In this document: positions 35,201-44,616 of the stretch, one piece after another
How the letters are laid out: each line of letters opens with the position of its first letter
Position numbering within the stretch: position 1 is the stretch's first letter
Assembly (NCBI GenBank): GCA_947471745.1
Contig: CANJKZ010001109.1
Coordinates: 3,534,001-3,598,000 of the forward strand
Origin: Closterium sp. Naga37s-1
Lineage: Eukaryota; Streptophyta; Zygnematophyceae; Desmidiales; Closteriaceae
Length of the DNA: 64,000 bases
Reading direction: 5' to 3'
Position numbers and translations under genes: made by a program
Notes under the pieces: model-generated
What the model was told of the DNA's origin: nothing
The model's database searches: none
What the model saw: only the letters and a program-made list of their open reading frames with translations

Positions 35201-36118
35201 TCTATCTACTCCTCAAGCGTTCTCTCCACACTATCACTTCTGTCTCATCGCCATTGCCACCACTCGTACCTTCTCTCCACCCTGCGCGCAGGATGCAATT
35301 TGACCATTGCAAGAAGGCACGGGGACGTTCGACGTACAGGACAGTAAGTTCGCGGAGGTTGGAGATGGAGCTCGGAAGGCGCCCTCCTCTTCTAAGGCCG
35401 CCTTGGAATTTTCTGCAAATAAATTGCACCCAAAACATGGCGCCACACGTTCTTTCCATCAGCCAACAGGGGCTTGCAGTGAAAGAGTGGCTCTGCACTG
35501 CAGGTGGCGCTAGACAAGTCCGGACCCACGTGGTGACCCGAGGGCACTAGACTGTCACTGCATTGGCACCGTGGCTCTGAAGAGCCATTCCCAGCACAGG
35601 TCTCACACTGTGGCAGGCAGTCATCGTAGATCGAATCTCACATCTGGGTGATCATCCCGTTCCTATCGCAGTCGATGCCCGTTGCAGCCTTGCAGTTGAG
35701 TCTGGTACCATTCCACCCAGGCAACGTCTGACCCCATATGCTCTGGCAATCCTGCAGGAATACCACTGCCAGTTGGTGGAGAGAGAATGCGGAGAGGTAA
35801 TAATGGGAGAATGATTTTGGGGAGTGGCGGTGGGAGTGAGAGGTGGGGAGGGAAATTTGATGGAGGAAGGGTTTCCGGTGGTGCTGTGTGTTTTGGAGTG
35901 GGGTTGTTAGACCAAAAACGGTGCCCTTCGTGACATGATTTGTGTACGACGATTGCCACCGCAGCGCCATGATGGCTGCGAACTGAGGGCCGCTCACCTT
36001 GCGAGGCCTCGATCAGCTGGGAGTGAACAACGGCGAGGGGAGTCGTGGCAAGAACGGCGATGCACCACGCGAGTGTCAGCGCGGCGCGCTGTTCCTGCCA
36101 CTCGCGCGGCCGCGCCAT
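17650..36118 (-). CDS. Secreted LRR-lectin-papain-EGF-LysM mosaic protein (30 exons)
   Basis: Predicted exons from the start: 35998-36118, 35935-35975, 35642-35751, 35338-35412, twelve 72-nt LRR exons (see LRR entry), 25244-25572, 24181-24813, 23788-23826, 22817-22999, 22428-22663, 22045-22179, 21543-21811, 20182-20267, 19908-20111, 19291-19431, 18944-19050, 18644-18739, 18123-18497, 17650-17850. They total 4,245 nt, or 1,414 aa, with phase kept at every junction. Domains: signal peptide (1-30), plant LRR N-cap (about 41-90), 14 LRRs (91-430), Cys-rich segment (to 513), L-type lectin (514-724), C1A protease (about 738-1012), EGF-like modules (1012-1156), LysM (about 1165-1370). No transmembrane helix or kinase is seen. 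An extracellular protease with glycan- or peptide-sensing modules is the inference. An in-frame ATG lies 24 codons upstream (36190). Splitting into two genes is possible but not needed. Two introns use GC donors (after 24181 and 19908). Confidence 0.72.
20690..20935. repeat. Dispersed GGTTCG/CGAACC-rich repeat in introns
   Basis: A stretch rich in GAACTGGTTCGG and its complement. Related stretches lie at about 26960-27100 and 29220-29330 in other introns of the same gene. It looks like a dispersed non-coding repeat family, unclassified. Confidence 0.45.
21543..22999 (-). other. Papain-type (C1A) protease exons of the mosaic gene
   Basis: Four exons (22817-22999, 22428-22663, 22045-22179, 21543-21811) rebuild a C1A core. 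The stretch PVKNQEGC runs across the junction into ACWAYAVVASVE with the catalytic Cys. The third exon has VQNQPVVVHIQA. The fourth has LNHVVLVIGY (catalytic His) and FWIIRNSWGEDWG (catalytic Asn). The oxyanion Gln is in KNQ. The ERFNIN/I29 pro-region normally preceding such proteases is not recognisable: a 13-residue exon (23788-23826) and about 45 residues separate lectin and core. The protease therefore may be controlled by its fused modules instead, which is inference. Confidence 0.88.
24181..24813 (-). other. L-type lectin exon of the mosaic gene
   Basis: One 633-nt exon encodes a legume-lectin-like beta-sandwich of about 211 residues. Supporting motifs are GSNGFALVI, GLGSQSMAVVFDT, EQHVGLSING and YKVWVDYE, in the order expected for the family, including the Asp/Asn positions that usually hold Ca/Mn. 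The upstream exon (25244-25572) ends GRSDCVPP in phase 1 and joins in frame. The downstream donor reads AG|GCAAGC, a GC-type donor. Confidence 0.85.
27371..27925 (-). repeat. 24-bp intronic minisatellite, about 22-23 copies
   Basis: A unit reading GCAGCCAGCGCAGGTACATG plus CAAT on the plus strand repeats about 22 times with few changes. It lies in the intron just upstream (in gene sense) of LRR exon 27293-27364 and ends at the splice acceptor. Because 24 is a multiple of three, both strands stay open, giving spurious long frames. On the transcribed strand the unit contains no AG dinucleotide. Confidence 0.92.
29715..30000. repeat. Intronic CGGGTCGGGC-rich repeat
   Basis: A GC-rich stretch in an otherwise AT-balanced intron, made of variants of CGGGTCGGGC and its complement. 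No gene is seen. Confidence 0.45.
30405..30720 (+). pseudogene. Possible protein-coding fragment inside an intron
   Basis: Plus-strand reading gives a protein-like stretch (SLIGFGIPSFGKGF, an in-frame stop, then LYPDAEAAAHEEGIARRRAAGERLWQ) with normal amino-acid composition. I do not recognise the family. The in-frame stop and the position in an intron of the minus-strand gene suggest a captured or retroposed fragment. Confidence 0.25.
35998..36118 (-). other. Exon 1: signal peptide of the mosaic gene
   Basis: From the ATG at 36118 the product starts with a basic stretch (MARPREWQEQR) followed by a hydrophobic core (ALTLAWCIAVL) and small residues before HSQL, a typical secretory signal. The exon ends in a GTGAGC donor, phase 1. 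The upstream in-frame ATG at 36190 would add 24 residues and bury the signal, so I prefer the second ATG. Confidence 0.7.
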
Positions 36119-36199
36119 GGTCCCCTGGAGGCTCCGAGTCTCCGCCGGTGGGGCGGCAGGCGGCGAGGCTGGAGCGCTCCGCAACGCCACCTGCGAGTC

Positions 36200-37420
36200 C
36201 GGTCCGCTCTTGACTGCTTAAGCTCGCTTTTACGACTGCCCTACTCCAACTATCATACTACGAGGGATGAAAGCCGGGCAGGTTGAGAGCGCGTCGTGGT
36301 TGTGGGACGTTGGTGGACCGGGAGTCTGATCTGTTTGCCCACAAGTTCATAAGGGTCCAGCATAGCACAGTTTGCTGGTACTGTGCTGTACTAGGGTCTT
36401 CCAGGTTGATTTGATCAACGCTTTTGCACAAGCCAGCAACCAGATGAACAGCTCACACCCTTGCCCTGCATGAGAGTGCTGAACTTTGCTAGGGAAAGAA
36501 GGCGGTGGAAACCTATGGGATGGGATAGGGTAGGACCTGCACCTCTTTGTGGCTGGGGTAGTGAGAGGGTGTCTCAGATGTCTGAGTCCACGTGGGTCCG
36601 GTTCGGACCTGACGGACCAGCTCAAGAACCAGCGGGTGAACCAGGGCGGACCGGGACCAGGATGCGGGGCTTGTAACCCCGTTATACCGTTCGAATGGCA
36701 CTAATACGGTGCCATTTATTTGGCCCTCCAGACCAGTCCGCGCCTGGTCCGTAAACAGTAGGTGGTGAAACATCTATTTTTGCGAAATTTCTTGTTTTGT
36801 AAGTTTCGCGTGAGATTTTTGTGCAGACGAAGAAAATGGGTAACTATATTTCAAATTCGTTGCTACTCTGCATCTTGCAAATACTGTGCAGCCCGAAGCG
36901 CGAGGCATTAGACAGACCAGTCCGTGTCTGGTCCAACGCTGGTCCGCCAAGTGGGTCCGTCGGACCAGAACCCCGGACCAGGCGTATCGATTCTTTTGCG
37001 GACCAGATCCAGCAGACCCTTCACATGAGACACGTCCTGAGATTCTCGTATGTTCGGTCGGTATGGGTGCAACCTGGCTGGCTGATGCATGTATATGGAA
37101 CCTGGCTTGGGCTTGCATGCACATCATCCATCCGTTGTGTTGTTTGTACAGTACAGCACGCCACACCTCAAAAGACACGTGTGCAAACGGTTGGAATCCG
37201 TCGCCGTACGGAAACATTTCTTTCGAAAGATCGACCACAGGTACTTCAGCGAACGTTTGTTTGAACGGCCGCTGTGCCCCACCTGTCGCGTAGCAGTAAG
37301 CACGGGCTGCCCGGGCCAAAGTTGGAAACCCCAAGGAGCCGGCAGCCGGTTCTTGTGGCGGTGCTGCAGAATTCCAGGTCGTTGCCCAGCCTGGCCTGTT
37401 TGGCCTAGGGTACGAATTCA
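36200..37420. other. Upstream region of the mosaic gene, no gene recognised
   Basis: The stretch between the first exon and the inverted repeat. It contains several GGTCCG/CGGACC-rich phrases (36590-36760 and 36905-36990) that look like a dispersed repeat. The promoter of the mosaic gene should lie in its left part, but no clear TATA box stands out. Confidence 0.4.
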
Positions 37421-37754
37421 AACTTCCTGGTTTTTGGCGAATTAAAATCTGGGGTTTTTATTCTGGCCGTCACAAAACATTTCGTAGTTATCACGAGCAG
37501 TCGCATGTTCCGCCAAATCTATCATGAACGGTCACATGTTCCGCCAAATCTATCACGAACCATCACACGGGTATCACTCGCTGTTACTCAAAGGCACAAA
37601 ATTCTATCACGGGTAGTCACACTGGAAAACTTTGTTATCACATATGAACCCTCTCATCATTTCGTTGACCCGCCTTGTAACACTGTACAGATTTAGGGAC
37701 TATATTCTGGTTTTTGTCCTGTACACGCGACCTTTTGGGTGCAAAGATACCTCG

Positions 37755-38081
37755 TGTAAGGAATTTTCTCGATATTCCTTAGCGCGCCCTGCAACATCGC
37801 GTACAGCAGCAGCCGTTGTTCGCCCGTTACTGCTAACGGGGCTTCGCCGACTTCGCGCGCACTGTTTCACCAAACCTCGCACTGCTGGCCTGGCTGTGTC
37901 GGCCTACGCTTCGGGACTAGCCCGAGCCTCGCTTCCAGCATAGCACTAGCTAGCTCGCACGCACCGCGTTACCGTTTGCATGTTTCGCGTATAAATGTTC
38001 GTTCATGCCTTCGCTCACATTTTGTACTCGTTTGACACCTTAGTGCAATTCTCGCTACTTCGATTCATTGCACCCGTAACA
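37755..38081 (+). repeat. 5' LTR of the Ty3/gypsy element
   Basis: 327 bp, TGTAAGG...CCGTAACA. A TATA-like GTATAAAT lies at about 37989-37996. Confidence 0.9.
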
Positions 38082-38266
38082 CTTGGTATTCAGAGCCCCT
38101 TTCCTTTTCGAACCGCGCATCTCCGCACCCCAGGAAATCAACTTTTGATTTTTCACTCGAAGGGACTCACGCACCTTAACACCTAGGAGCCGCTCTCATC
38201 GCGTTCTCTCGTAAACGCGTGCAGCCACGACTGCGCCTAGACTAAGACGAGCTGACGCCCTTCGGA

Positions 38267-39427
38267 ATGGCAGAGCATCTTGACGTCACTAACCTCACGC
38301 AGGACCGCCTGGACGAGCTGCTGCGACAACTGCACGAAAACTCCGAAGAAATAGCGGCATTAACGGCAGAACGTACCTCCCTGCAAAATGACCTCGCACG
38401 AGCACAATCCCAGGCATCTGGCACTCCGATTCAGCCCGCACCACAGACATCGCAACACGGAAGTGTAGGGCAACCCGCGAGCGCGGCAAGTGATGGCGTC
38501 GTCCGCCATGACGGAGACGACGACCACAGCACAACACACCCCGACGCGACGAATGCGGCCAGGAATCAGCCTCGAGTCACGATTTCAGTGCCGGCCGGCG
38601 AATCAGCCTTACCGTCGCCGATGCCACTGAAGCCGCAGCGTCCGCCATGTTTCGATCCAAGTCAGCGGGGTGGCTCTACCGTTCAGGCGTGGCTCTTCAC
38701 GTTGAATGTCTTCTTCGACGCGAACTACGTCTCGGAGGATACGGCGAAGATTCGCTACGCCGTGTTGTTGCTGCGAGGACCCGCCATGGACTGGTGGCGT
38801 GTCATCGTCACGAAGCCGGTGGACTACGCGACTCTACCGACACGAGAAGGACAAACCGGACCCTGGGCGCCGTCGTATTTCGTGGAGGTGCCCCAGTATC
38901 GCACGTGGGACGAGTGGTGCGCAGGTCTGCGCGCTTGTTTCGAGCCTATTGCGGCTTCGATCGCGGCGCGACAGAGGCTCCGCACTTGGCGCCAACTCGG
39001 TTCCGTCCAAGACTATACGAGCGGGTTTCTGGCGCTATGTGAGCAAGTGGGTTATATGCACGAGAGCGAACGCATCGACCGCTACATCGGCTGCCTGAAG
39101 CAGGACATCGCTCAGGAAATCCAGCTTCGCGGCGTCACCGATTTTCAGGAGATTCTCGCCATGGCGGAGAAGCTCGATTTCTTCCGCCGACCGAGACCGG
39201 GGTCCTACGGAAGCAGCAATTGGGGACATCGGCCTCGTGGGACGAACGAGGGCGCTACGATACGTGCCGTCACCGCAAATGCCGCTGCCGCATCGTTCAA
39301 AGGGCGCTGCTTTGCGTGCAACCGGCCGGGACACCGTAAGAGCGAATGCCCGGAAAATGCTAAGGGAAAGGGGGAAGCTGAGCACCAGAAACAGACCAAG
39401 CAGCAGGGAAACGCTGGGAGTCAGTAG
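38267..39427 (+). CDS. Ty3/gypsy Gag
   Basis: 386 aa. An N-terminal coiled-coil-like stretch (about 5-50) and a polar Gln/Pro linker precede a retrotransposon Gag capsid domain (about 140-290, with AWLFTLNVFF and WRVIVTK). A CCHC zinc knuckle follows (CFACNRPGHRKSEC, about 350-363). It forms the particle and binds the RNA. The stop at 39425-39427 lies inside the stem of the frameshift signal described separately. Confidence 0.92.
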   Translation: MAEHLDVTNLTQDRLDELLRQLHENSEEIAALTAERTSLQNDLARAQSQASGTPIQPAPQTSQHGSVGQPASAASDGVVRHDGDDDHSTTHPDATNAARNQPRVTISVPAGESALPSPMPLKPQRPPCFDPSQRGGSTVQAWLFTLNVFFDANYVSEDTAKIRYAVLLLRGPAMDWWRVIVTKPVDYATLPTREGQTGPWAPSYFVEVPQYRTWDEWCAGLRACFEPIAASIAARQRLRTWRQLGSVQDYTSGFLALCEQVGYMHESERIDRYIGCLKQDIAQEIQLRGVTDFQEILAMAEKLDFFRRPRPGSYGSSNWGHRPRGTNEGATIRAVTANAAAASFKGRCFACNRPGHRKSECPENAKGKGEAEHQKQTKQQGNAGSQ

Positions 39428-39466
39428 CAGACGGGCCCTCTACTGACAGGTCACGCCGCTTGCCCG
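39406..39466 (+). promoter_or_regulatory. -1 ribosomal frameshift signal between gag and pol
   Basis: A slippery heptamer GGGAAAC (39406-39412) lies in the gag frame as G GGA AAC. After a 7-nt spacer comes an 8-bp perfect stem, GTCAGTAG (39420-39427) with CTACTGAC (39440-39447). The loop segment CGGGC (39432-39436) can pair with GCCCG (39462-39466), giving an H-type pseudoknot. A -1 shift leads exactly into the frame that encodes the protease N-terminus. Heptamer type, phase, spacing and structure all match known retroviral -1 signals. Confidence 0.8.
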
Positions 39467-42400
39467 ACCCAACCGACCCTCACCGAGTGATTGTGCCGGT
39501 TCACGCAATCGACCACACCCGGCCGAATAAGGAGGGTACCACGGTAGACAGCCCTATACTGCTTAGTGGGAAAATCGGGACGGACTTGGTTAAAATATTG
39601 GTAGACGGGGGGGGCCAGCCACAGCCTTATCAACACTACCAGAGCACGAAAACTGCGACTGCCACTGGACAGATGTTTACCTGAGATCGACGCAAGACTG
39701 GTCGACGGCACGCCACTGGCGATACGGGAACGTGTGGACCGAGTTCGGATTCGATGCGGGGGTAACTTCACGTTTAGCCAGGAAATGCTCGCAACGACCC
39801 TCGACGGAACCGATATTTTACTGGGGCGTGATTGGCTGCGACGACACAATCCGCGAATCGACTGGACGACGGGTGACTGCACTGTGCGGGTGAACGGTAA
39901 CAATATCGCCTTACCTCGCTGGGGCTCGCCAGAGTCTTCGTCGGTACGTGTCAACGCGATCACAATGAAACGCACCGTAGCGGCAGGAGCTGCCGTGTAC
40001 GCGGTCGACATTCGGGAAGCCGAGGCAGCAGACAAAGGAGGGGATTTACAGAAATTGCTAGCCAACGTACCGAGTGACCTGGCAGCACGGTTGAAGCAGT
40101 ACAGTGACATCTTCCCGGACGACCTACCGACGGGACTACCACCTCAGCGACCGCACGACCACAGGATAGAACTAGAACCCGGGGCACAGCCGACACTACA
40201 GCGACAATTCCGACTGACCCAACCTGAACTGGACGAACTAAGGAAGCAGCTGGATTACCTGCTCGAGAAGGAGTTCATTCGCCCTAGTTCGTCGCCCTTC
40301 GCAGCACCGATACTGTTCACACCGAAAAAAGACGGGGGTTTTCGCATGTGCGTAGACTACAAAGCACTGAACAGGGTTACCATCAAATCCCGTTACCCCA
40401 TCCCGCGAGCCGACGAACTGATCGACCAACTGCGCACAGCCCGGGTTTTCTCGAAAATTGACCTTCGAGGAGGTTACCACCAAATTCGCGTCAACCCACC
40501 CGACTGCCCTAAGACAGCCTTCCGAACACGCTACGGATCCTTCGAATACACCGTCATGCCCTTCGAACTGACCAACGCCCCCGCCACCTTTCAAATGACC
40601 ATGAACGAAGCCTTCCGCCCACTTTTAGATGAGTGCGTCATCGTGTACCTTGACGACATACTGATTTACAGCCCCGACAGAGCACAGCACTTACAGGACA
40701 TCGAAGCAGTTTTTAAGATACTGAGTGAGAACCGCCTACTGACAAAAGCGTCTAAGTGTGAGTTTCTACAGGACCGACTGGAGTTTTTAGGACACATTAT
40801 TTCAGCTGCAGGAGTGGAAATAGACCCGAAAAGGATTGCGACGATTCAAGCATGGCACGCGCCGACCAACTTGACCAAGTTGCATAGTTTTCTGGGGTTC
40901 ATCAACTACGTGCGCCGGTTCGTCCCCGACATGGCGAAGCTGACTGCCCCGTTGACTGACCTGCTGAGAAAGGGGGTTGAGTACACGTGGGGGGAGAAAG
41001 AGCAAGCTGCCTTCTCGGCCCTCAAAAATATTTTGTGCTCACCGCCCGTACTGCACATCGCAGATCCGCACCGTCCGTTCGAGCTCGTCACCGATGCTAG
41101 CGACATCGCTGTGGGAGCAGTACTGTTGCAGGACTTCGGGAACGGCCTTCAGCCAATCGCGTACGAGTCCCGCAAGCTTCACCCGCCCGAACGCAACTAC
41201 CCGATACACGACCGCGAGATGCTGGCGATCGTGCACGCGTTCAAAGTGTGGCGATGTTACCTCACGAGAGCAGACGTGACAGTACGGACAGACCACCGAT
41301 CACTACAGTACATTCGCGCCCAACCGAATCTCAACCCACGACAGATCCGCTGGTTGGACTATCTGGAGTCCAACTTCCACTATACGGTCACGTACAAAAA
41401 AGGCGCATCCAACATCGCCGACGCACTCACACGACCCACCGCCCAACTCCACGCCATCCTACTCGCCCAAACCAACCCACTGTTAACATGCCTATTCACC
41501 CACGGATACAGTACCGACCCATTTTTCACGACCGGAAATTCACAGCAACTGGCAGAGGCCAGAGGAGTCTATTACGTAAAAACAGGCACCAACCGCATCT
41601 GGGTACCCGCGTACTCGCAACTGAGGGAACTGTTACTGCAGGAGGCACACGACGGGATTACCTCGAAACATTTTGGGGTAGAAAAAACGCGACAGCAACT
41701 ACAGCGGTATTACTACTGGCCGGAGCTGTTGACCGACGTACAGCACCACGTGGGCTCGTGCCCTACGTGTCAGGTGATGAAGAGCTCGCGAAAAAGAAAG
41801 GCGGGTCAGTTGCAGCCGATCCCACCGCCTGAGCGCGCCTGGCAGCAGGTTACCATGGATTTTGTCACAGGGTTACCTTCGAACCCTGGGGATAACGACG
41901 CGATTATGGTCGTCGTTGACAGGTTGACGAAGATGGCACACTTCGCTGCGTGCAAGAAATCGATCTCATCCGAAGAAACCGCTCGCCTGTTCATCGCAGC
42001 CGTCGTTCGACTGCACGGGATACCAGCCGCGATAATCAGCGACCGCGACACGAAGTTCACCAGCAACTTCTGGAAGAACCTCTGGGAGCAGTTCGGGACA
42101 AGGCTACAGTTCAGCTCGTCGTACCACCCCGAGACCGATGGTCAAACGGAGCGGACGAACCAGACGATGGAGCAATTAATTCGTGCCACGTGCGACGACC
42201 CGACCACTTGGGAGCAGCAGTTGCCGCTGATCGAGTTCGCGTATAACAACGCCACGTCAGCGACGGCGCAGCAGTCCCCCTTCTATCTGAACTACGGGCA
42301 AAACCCTACAGTGCCTATGACGCCGAGTCCGGACAATCCAACACCACGTGCACAGCAATTCGCCGAAATTCTGCAAGCTGCCCGCACCAGAGCCGCTGAA

Positions 42401-42934
42401 GCAATTAAACAAGCCAACGTCATCGCTAAACGCAACGCTGACCGCCACCGCCGCCCAATCACGTACCAGTCAGGGGATTACGTACTACTCGACACACAGA
42501 ACTTAAGACTTCCCGTCGTACCGAAATTACGACCCCGCTACTGTGGACCATTCCAAATCAGCCACATGATTACCCCAGTGACAGCTCACCTACTGTTGCC
42601 GACGGACTGGTACATCAGCCCTTCGTTCTATGTCAGCCTGCTTCGCCCATACATCCCAACCACAAGCCAACTGCCTCGTCACCGCCCGCCATCCATGACT
42701 CGCCCTGCATCAGAGCCGATCATCGAACCCGAAAAAATCATGAGCCATCGGATTCGACACCCCACAGGAATCAGGAGGATTGAATTCCTCGTTCGCTGGA
42801 AGGATCGCACGCCAACTGAAGATAGCTGGGTGCCCCTGGCCAATATCGAAAACCACCCTGCCCTGCAAGTGTACCTAAGGAGCCAGGGGTTTCCGCGATA
42901 TACACGCACTCGCGTAGCGGAGGGGGCTTCTTGA
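39412..42934 (+). CDS. Ty3/gypsy Pol (protease, RT, RNase H, integrase, chromodomain)
   Basis: Entered by -1 frameshift from gag. The protease N-terminal part reads ILLSGKIGTDLVKILVDGG in that frame. At the 8-G run 39607-39614 the frame moves once more and continues open to 42934. The active-site triplet appears as D-G-G instead of D-S/T-G. RT has YLDD (about 40648-40660), RNase H begins LVTDASDIAVGA (41085), and integrase has the HHCC zinc region (about 41650-41790) and DDE residues in VTMDFVTGLP, SDRDTKF and ETDGQTERTNQ. A C-terminal chromodomain (FLVRWKDRTPTEDSWV, about 42785-42830) would target chromatin. The G-run break inactivates protease unless it is a sequencing error. Confidence 0.85.
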
Positions 42935-42951
42935 GGGGGTGGGGGGGGTAG

Positions 42952-43278
42952 TGTAAGGAATTTTCTCGATATTCCTTAGCGCACCCTGCAACATCGCGTA
43001 CAGCAGCAGCCGTTGTTCGCCCGTTACTGCTAACAGGGCTTCGCCGACTTCGCGCGCAATGTTTCACCAAACCTCGCACTGCTGGCCTGGCCGTGTCGGC
43101 CTACTCTTCGGGACTAGCCCGAGCCTCGCTTCCAGCATAGCACTAGCTAGCTCGCACGCACCGCGTTACTGTTTGCATGTTTCGCGTATAAATGTTCGCT
43201 CATGCCTTCGCTCACATTTTGTACTCGTTTGACACCTTAGTGCAATTCTCGCTACTTCTATTGATTGCACCCGTAACA
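42952..43278 (+). repeat. 3' LTR of the Ty3/gypsy element
   Basis: 327 bp, about nine differences from the 5' copy and no length change. Confidence 0.9.
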
Positions 43279-43980
43279 CCTGGCTACGTTCGAATCGAAG
43301 TAACACACGATAGTTTTAAAAATTGTTTGAATAAATTTGAACGCATACATATATCATATATATATCATATATATATATACATATATATTTAGAGGGTTCA
43401 CAGTTCATTGAATCGGCCTAAATGTTTATCAAGATGATAAAAAAAAACATAACTTGGAATGTTCATATGCCGAAATCCATATCAAGATACGTATACACAT
43501 CTTGATAATCATTTAGGCAGATTCAATTAATCGTGAACTCTAGCAATATATATATATATGTAAATATATATGCATTCAAACTTATTCATAAGTTTTTTAG
43601 AACTAAAGTGTGTTACGTCGATTCGAACGTAACCAGGTATCTCTGAACCCAAAATGGCCGCGTATATAGGACAAAACCAACAACCCGAAATATAGTCCCT
43701 AAATCTGTACAGTGTTACAAGGTGGGTCAACGAAATGATGAGAGGGTTCATCTGTAATAGCAAAGTTTCGAGTGTGACTACCCCTGATAGAATTTAGTGC
43801 ATTTAAGTGACGGCGGGTGATACCCGTGTGATGGTTCGTGATAGATTTGGCAGAACATGTGACCGTTCATGCAAGATTTGGCAGAACATGTGACTGCTCG
43901 TGATAATTACGAAATGTTTTGTGACGGCCCGTATAAAAATCCTAAAATCTGCCTGGGTGAAGTTGGAAAAAAACCAGGGA

Positions 43981-44089
43981 AAAAAAACATACACAAAAAA
44001 AATGTAATTGCAAACACATGCACAAGAAAAGTCCCAACCAAATTGGAGGCAAAGGGTAAACATTTGGGGAAGTATGCCACCCGTCAAGG
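43981..44089. other. Short A-rich spacer before copia E3
   Basis: A-rich sequence linking the inverted repeat to the GC-rich leader of element E3. No LTR or PBS is visible here, so E3 is truncated at its 5' end. Confidence 0.4.
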
Positions 44090-44616
44090 CCCCTTTCTCG
44101 CCGCCACGGCCCGCCCTAGCCATAGTCGCCGCCCTTAGCGGCCCGCCTCGGCCGTCGTCGCGGCCCTGCCCTACCCCCCTGATGCGGCCTGCTTTCGCCG
44201 CCCGCACGGCCCTGCTCTGCCGCCTCTCGTCGCGGCCCTGCTTTGCCGCAGCCTCGACGCGGCCCTCCCCTGCAGCCGCCGTGACGCGGCCCTGCCCTAC
44301 TGCCGCCCGGTCGCGGCCCTGCTCTCCCGCCGTCTAGTCGTGGCCCTGCCCTGCCGCCTCGTTGCGGCCCCTTCCCTGCCGGCTCGTCGCGGCCTCTGCC
44401 CTTCCAATCGCGGCCCTGCCCTACCCCCGCCCCTGGTAAGCGCCCGCAGCACCCGCGCCGCCCTGCCGAGCCGCGTCGCCCTGCCGAGCCGTGCCACCCT
44501 ACCGAGCCGCGCCGCCCTGCCGAGCCGCACTGCCCTGTCGAGCAGCGCCGCCCTGCTGAACTGCTACTCCTACAGCTACTTCTGATGCTGCAGCTACTGC
44601 TACTGTTACTGCCGCC

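Larger units (their letters stand above)
26183..35751 (-). other. LRR ectodomain exons of the mosaic gene
   Basis: An N-cap exon (35642-35751; pattern W..C...GIDCDRNG) and a first LRR exon of 75 nt (35338-35412) are followed by twelve exons of exactly 72 nt, each phase 2 to phase 2 and each encoding one 24-residue LRR of the plant type (L..N.LTG.IP..I..L..L). They are 34391-34462, 33748-33819, 32999-33070, 32741-32812, 31648-31719, 31377-31448, 29510-29581, 28988-29059, 28104-28175, 27293-27364, 26661-26732 and 26183-26254. All have AG acceptors and GT donors. A half-repeat cap begins the next exon at 25572. One-repeat-per-exon structure is known from plant LRR receptor kinase genes. It allows repeats to be added or lost without breaking the frame. 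Confidence 0.88.
37755..43278 (+). mobile_element. Ty3/gypsy retrotransposon with chromodomain
   Basis: A 5.5-kb element with two 327-bp LTRs (37755-38081 and 42952-43278) that differ at about nine sites. A tRNA-Met-like PBS follows the first LTR (about 38083) and a G-rich tract precedes the second (42934-42950). The flanking 5-mers are CCTCG and CCTGG, a target duplication with one difference. Coding order is gag, protease, RT, RNase H, integrase, chromodomain, as in Ty3/gypsy chromoviruses. About 97% LTR identity makes it older than copia E2 but still nearly intact. Confidence 0.93.
37425..43980. mobile_element. Long inverted-repeat (foldback-like) element split by a gypsy insertion
   Basis: The left arm, 37425-37754 continued at 43279-43437, reappears inverted at about 43497-43980. 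Matching landmarks are GCCGTCACAAAACATTTCGTA at the outer end, ACCCTCTCATCATTTCGTTG in the middle and TTATCAAGATG at the inner end. The arms are about 480 bp, diverged, with a 60-bp centre. The Ty3/gypsy element lies inside the left arm at CCTGG. Each arm also holds a short direct repeat (ATGTTCCGCCAAATCTATCA). A foldback or Mutator-like terminal-repeat element without a transposase would fit, but two inverted copies of an ordinary repeat are also possible. Confidence 0.7.
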
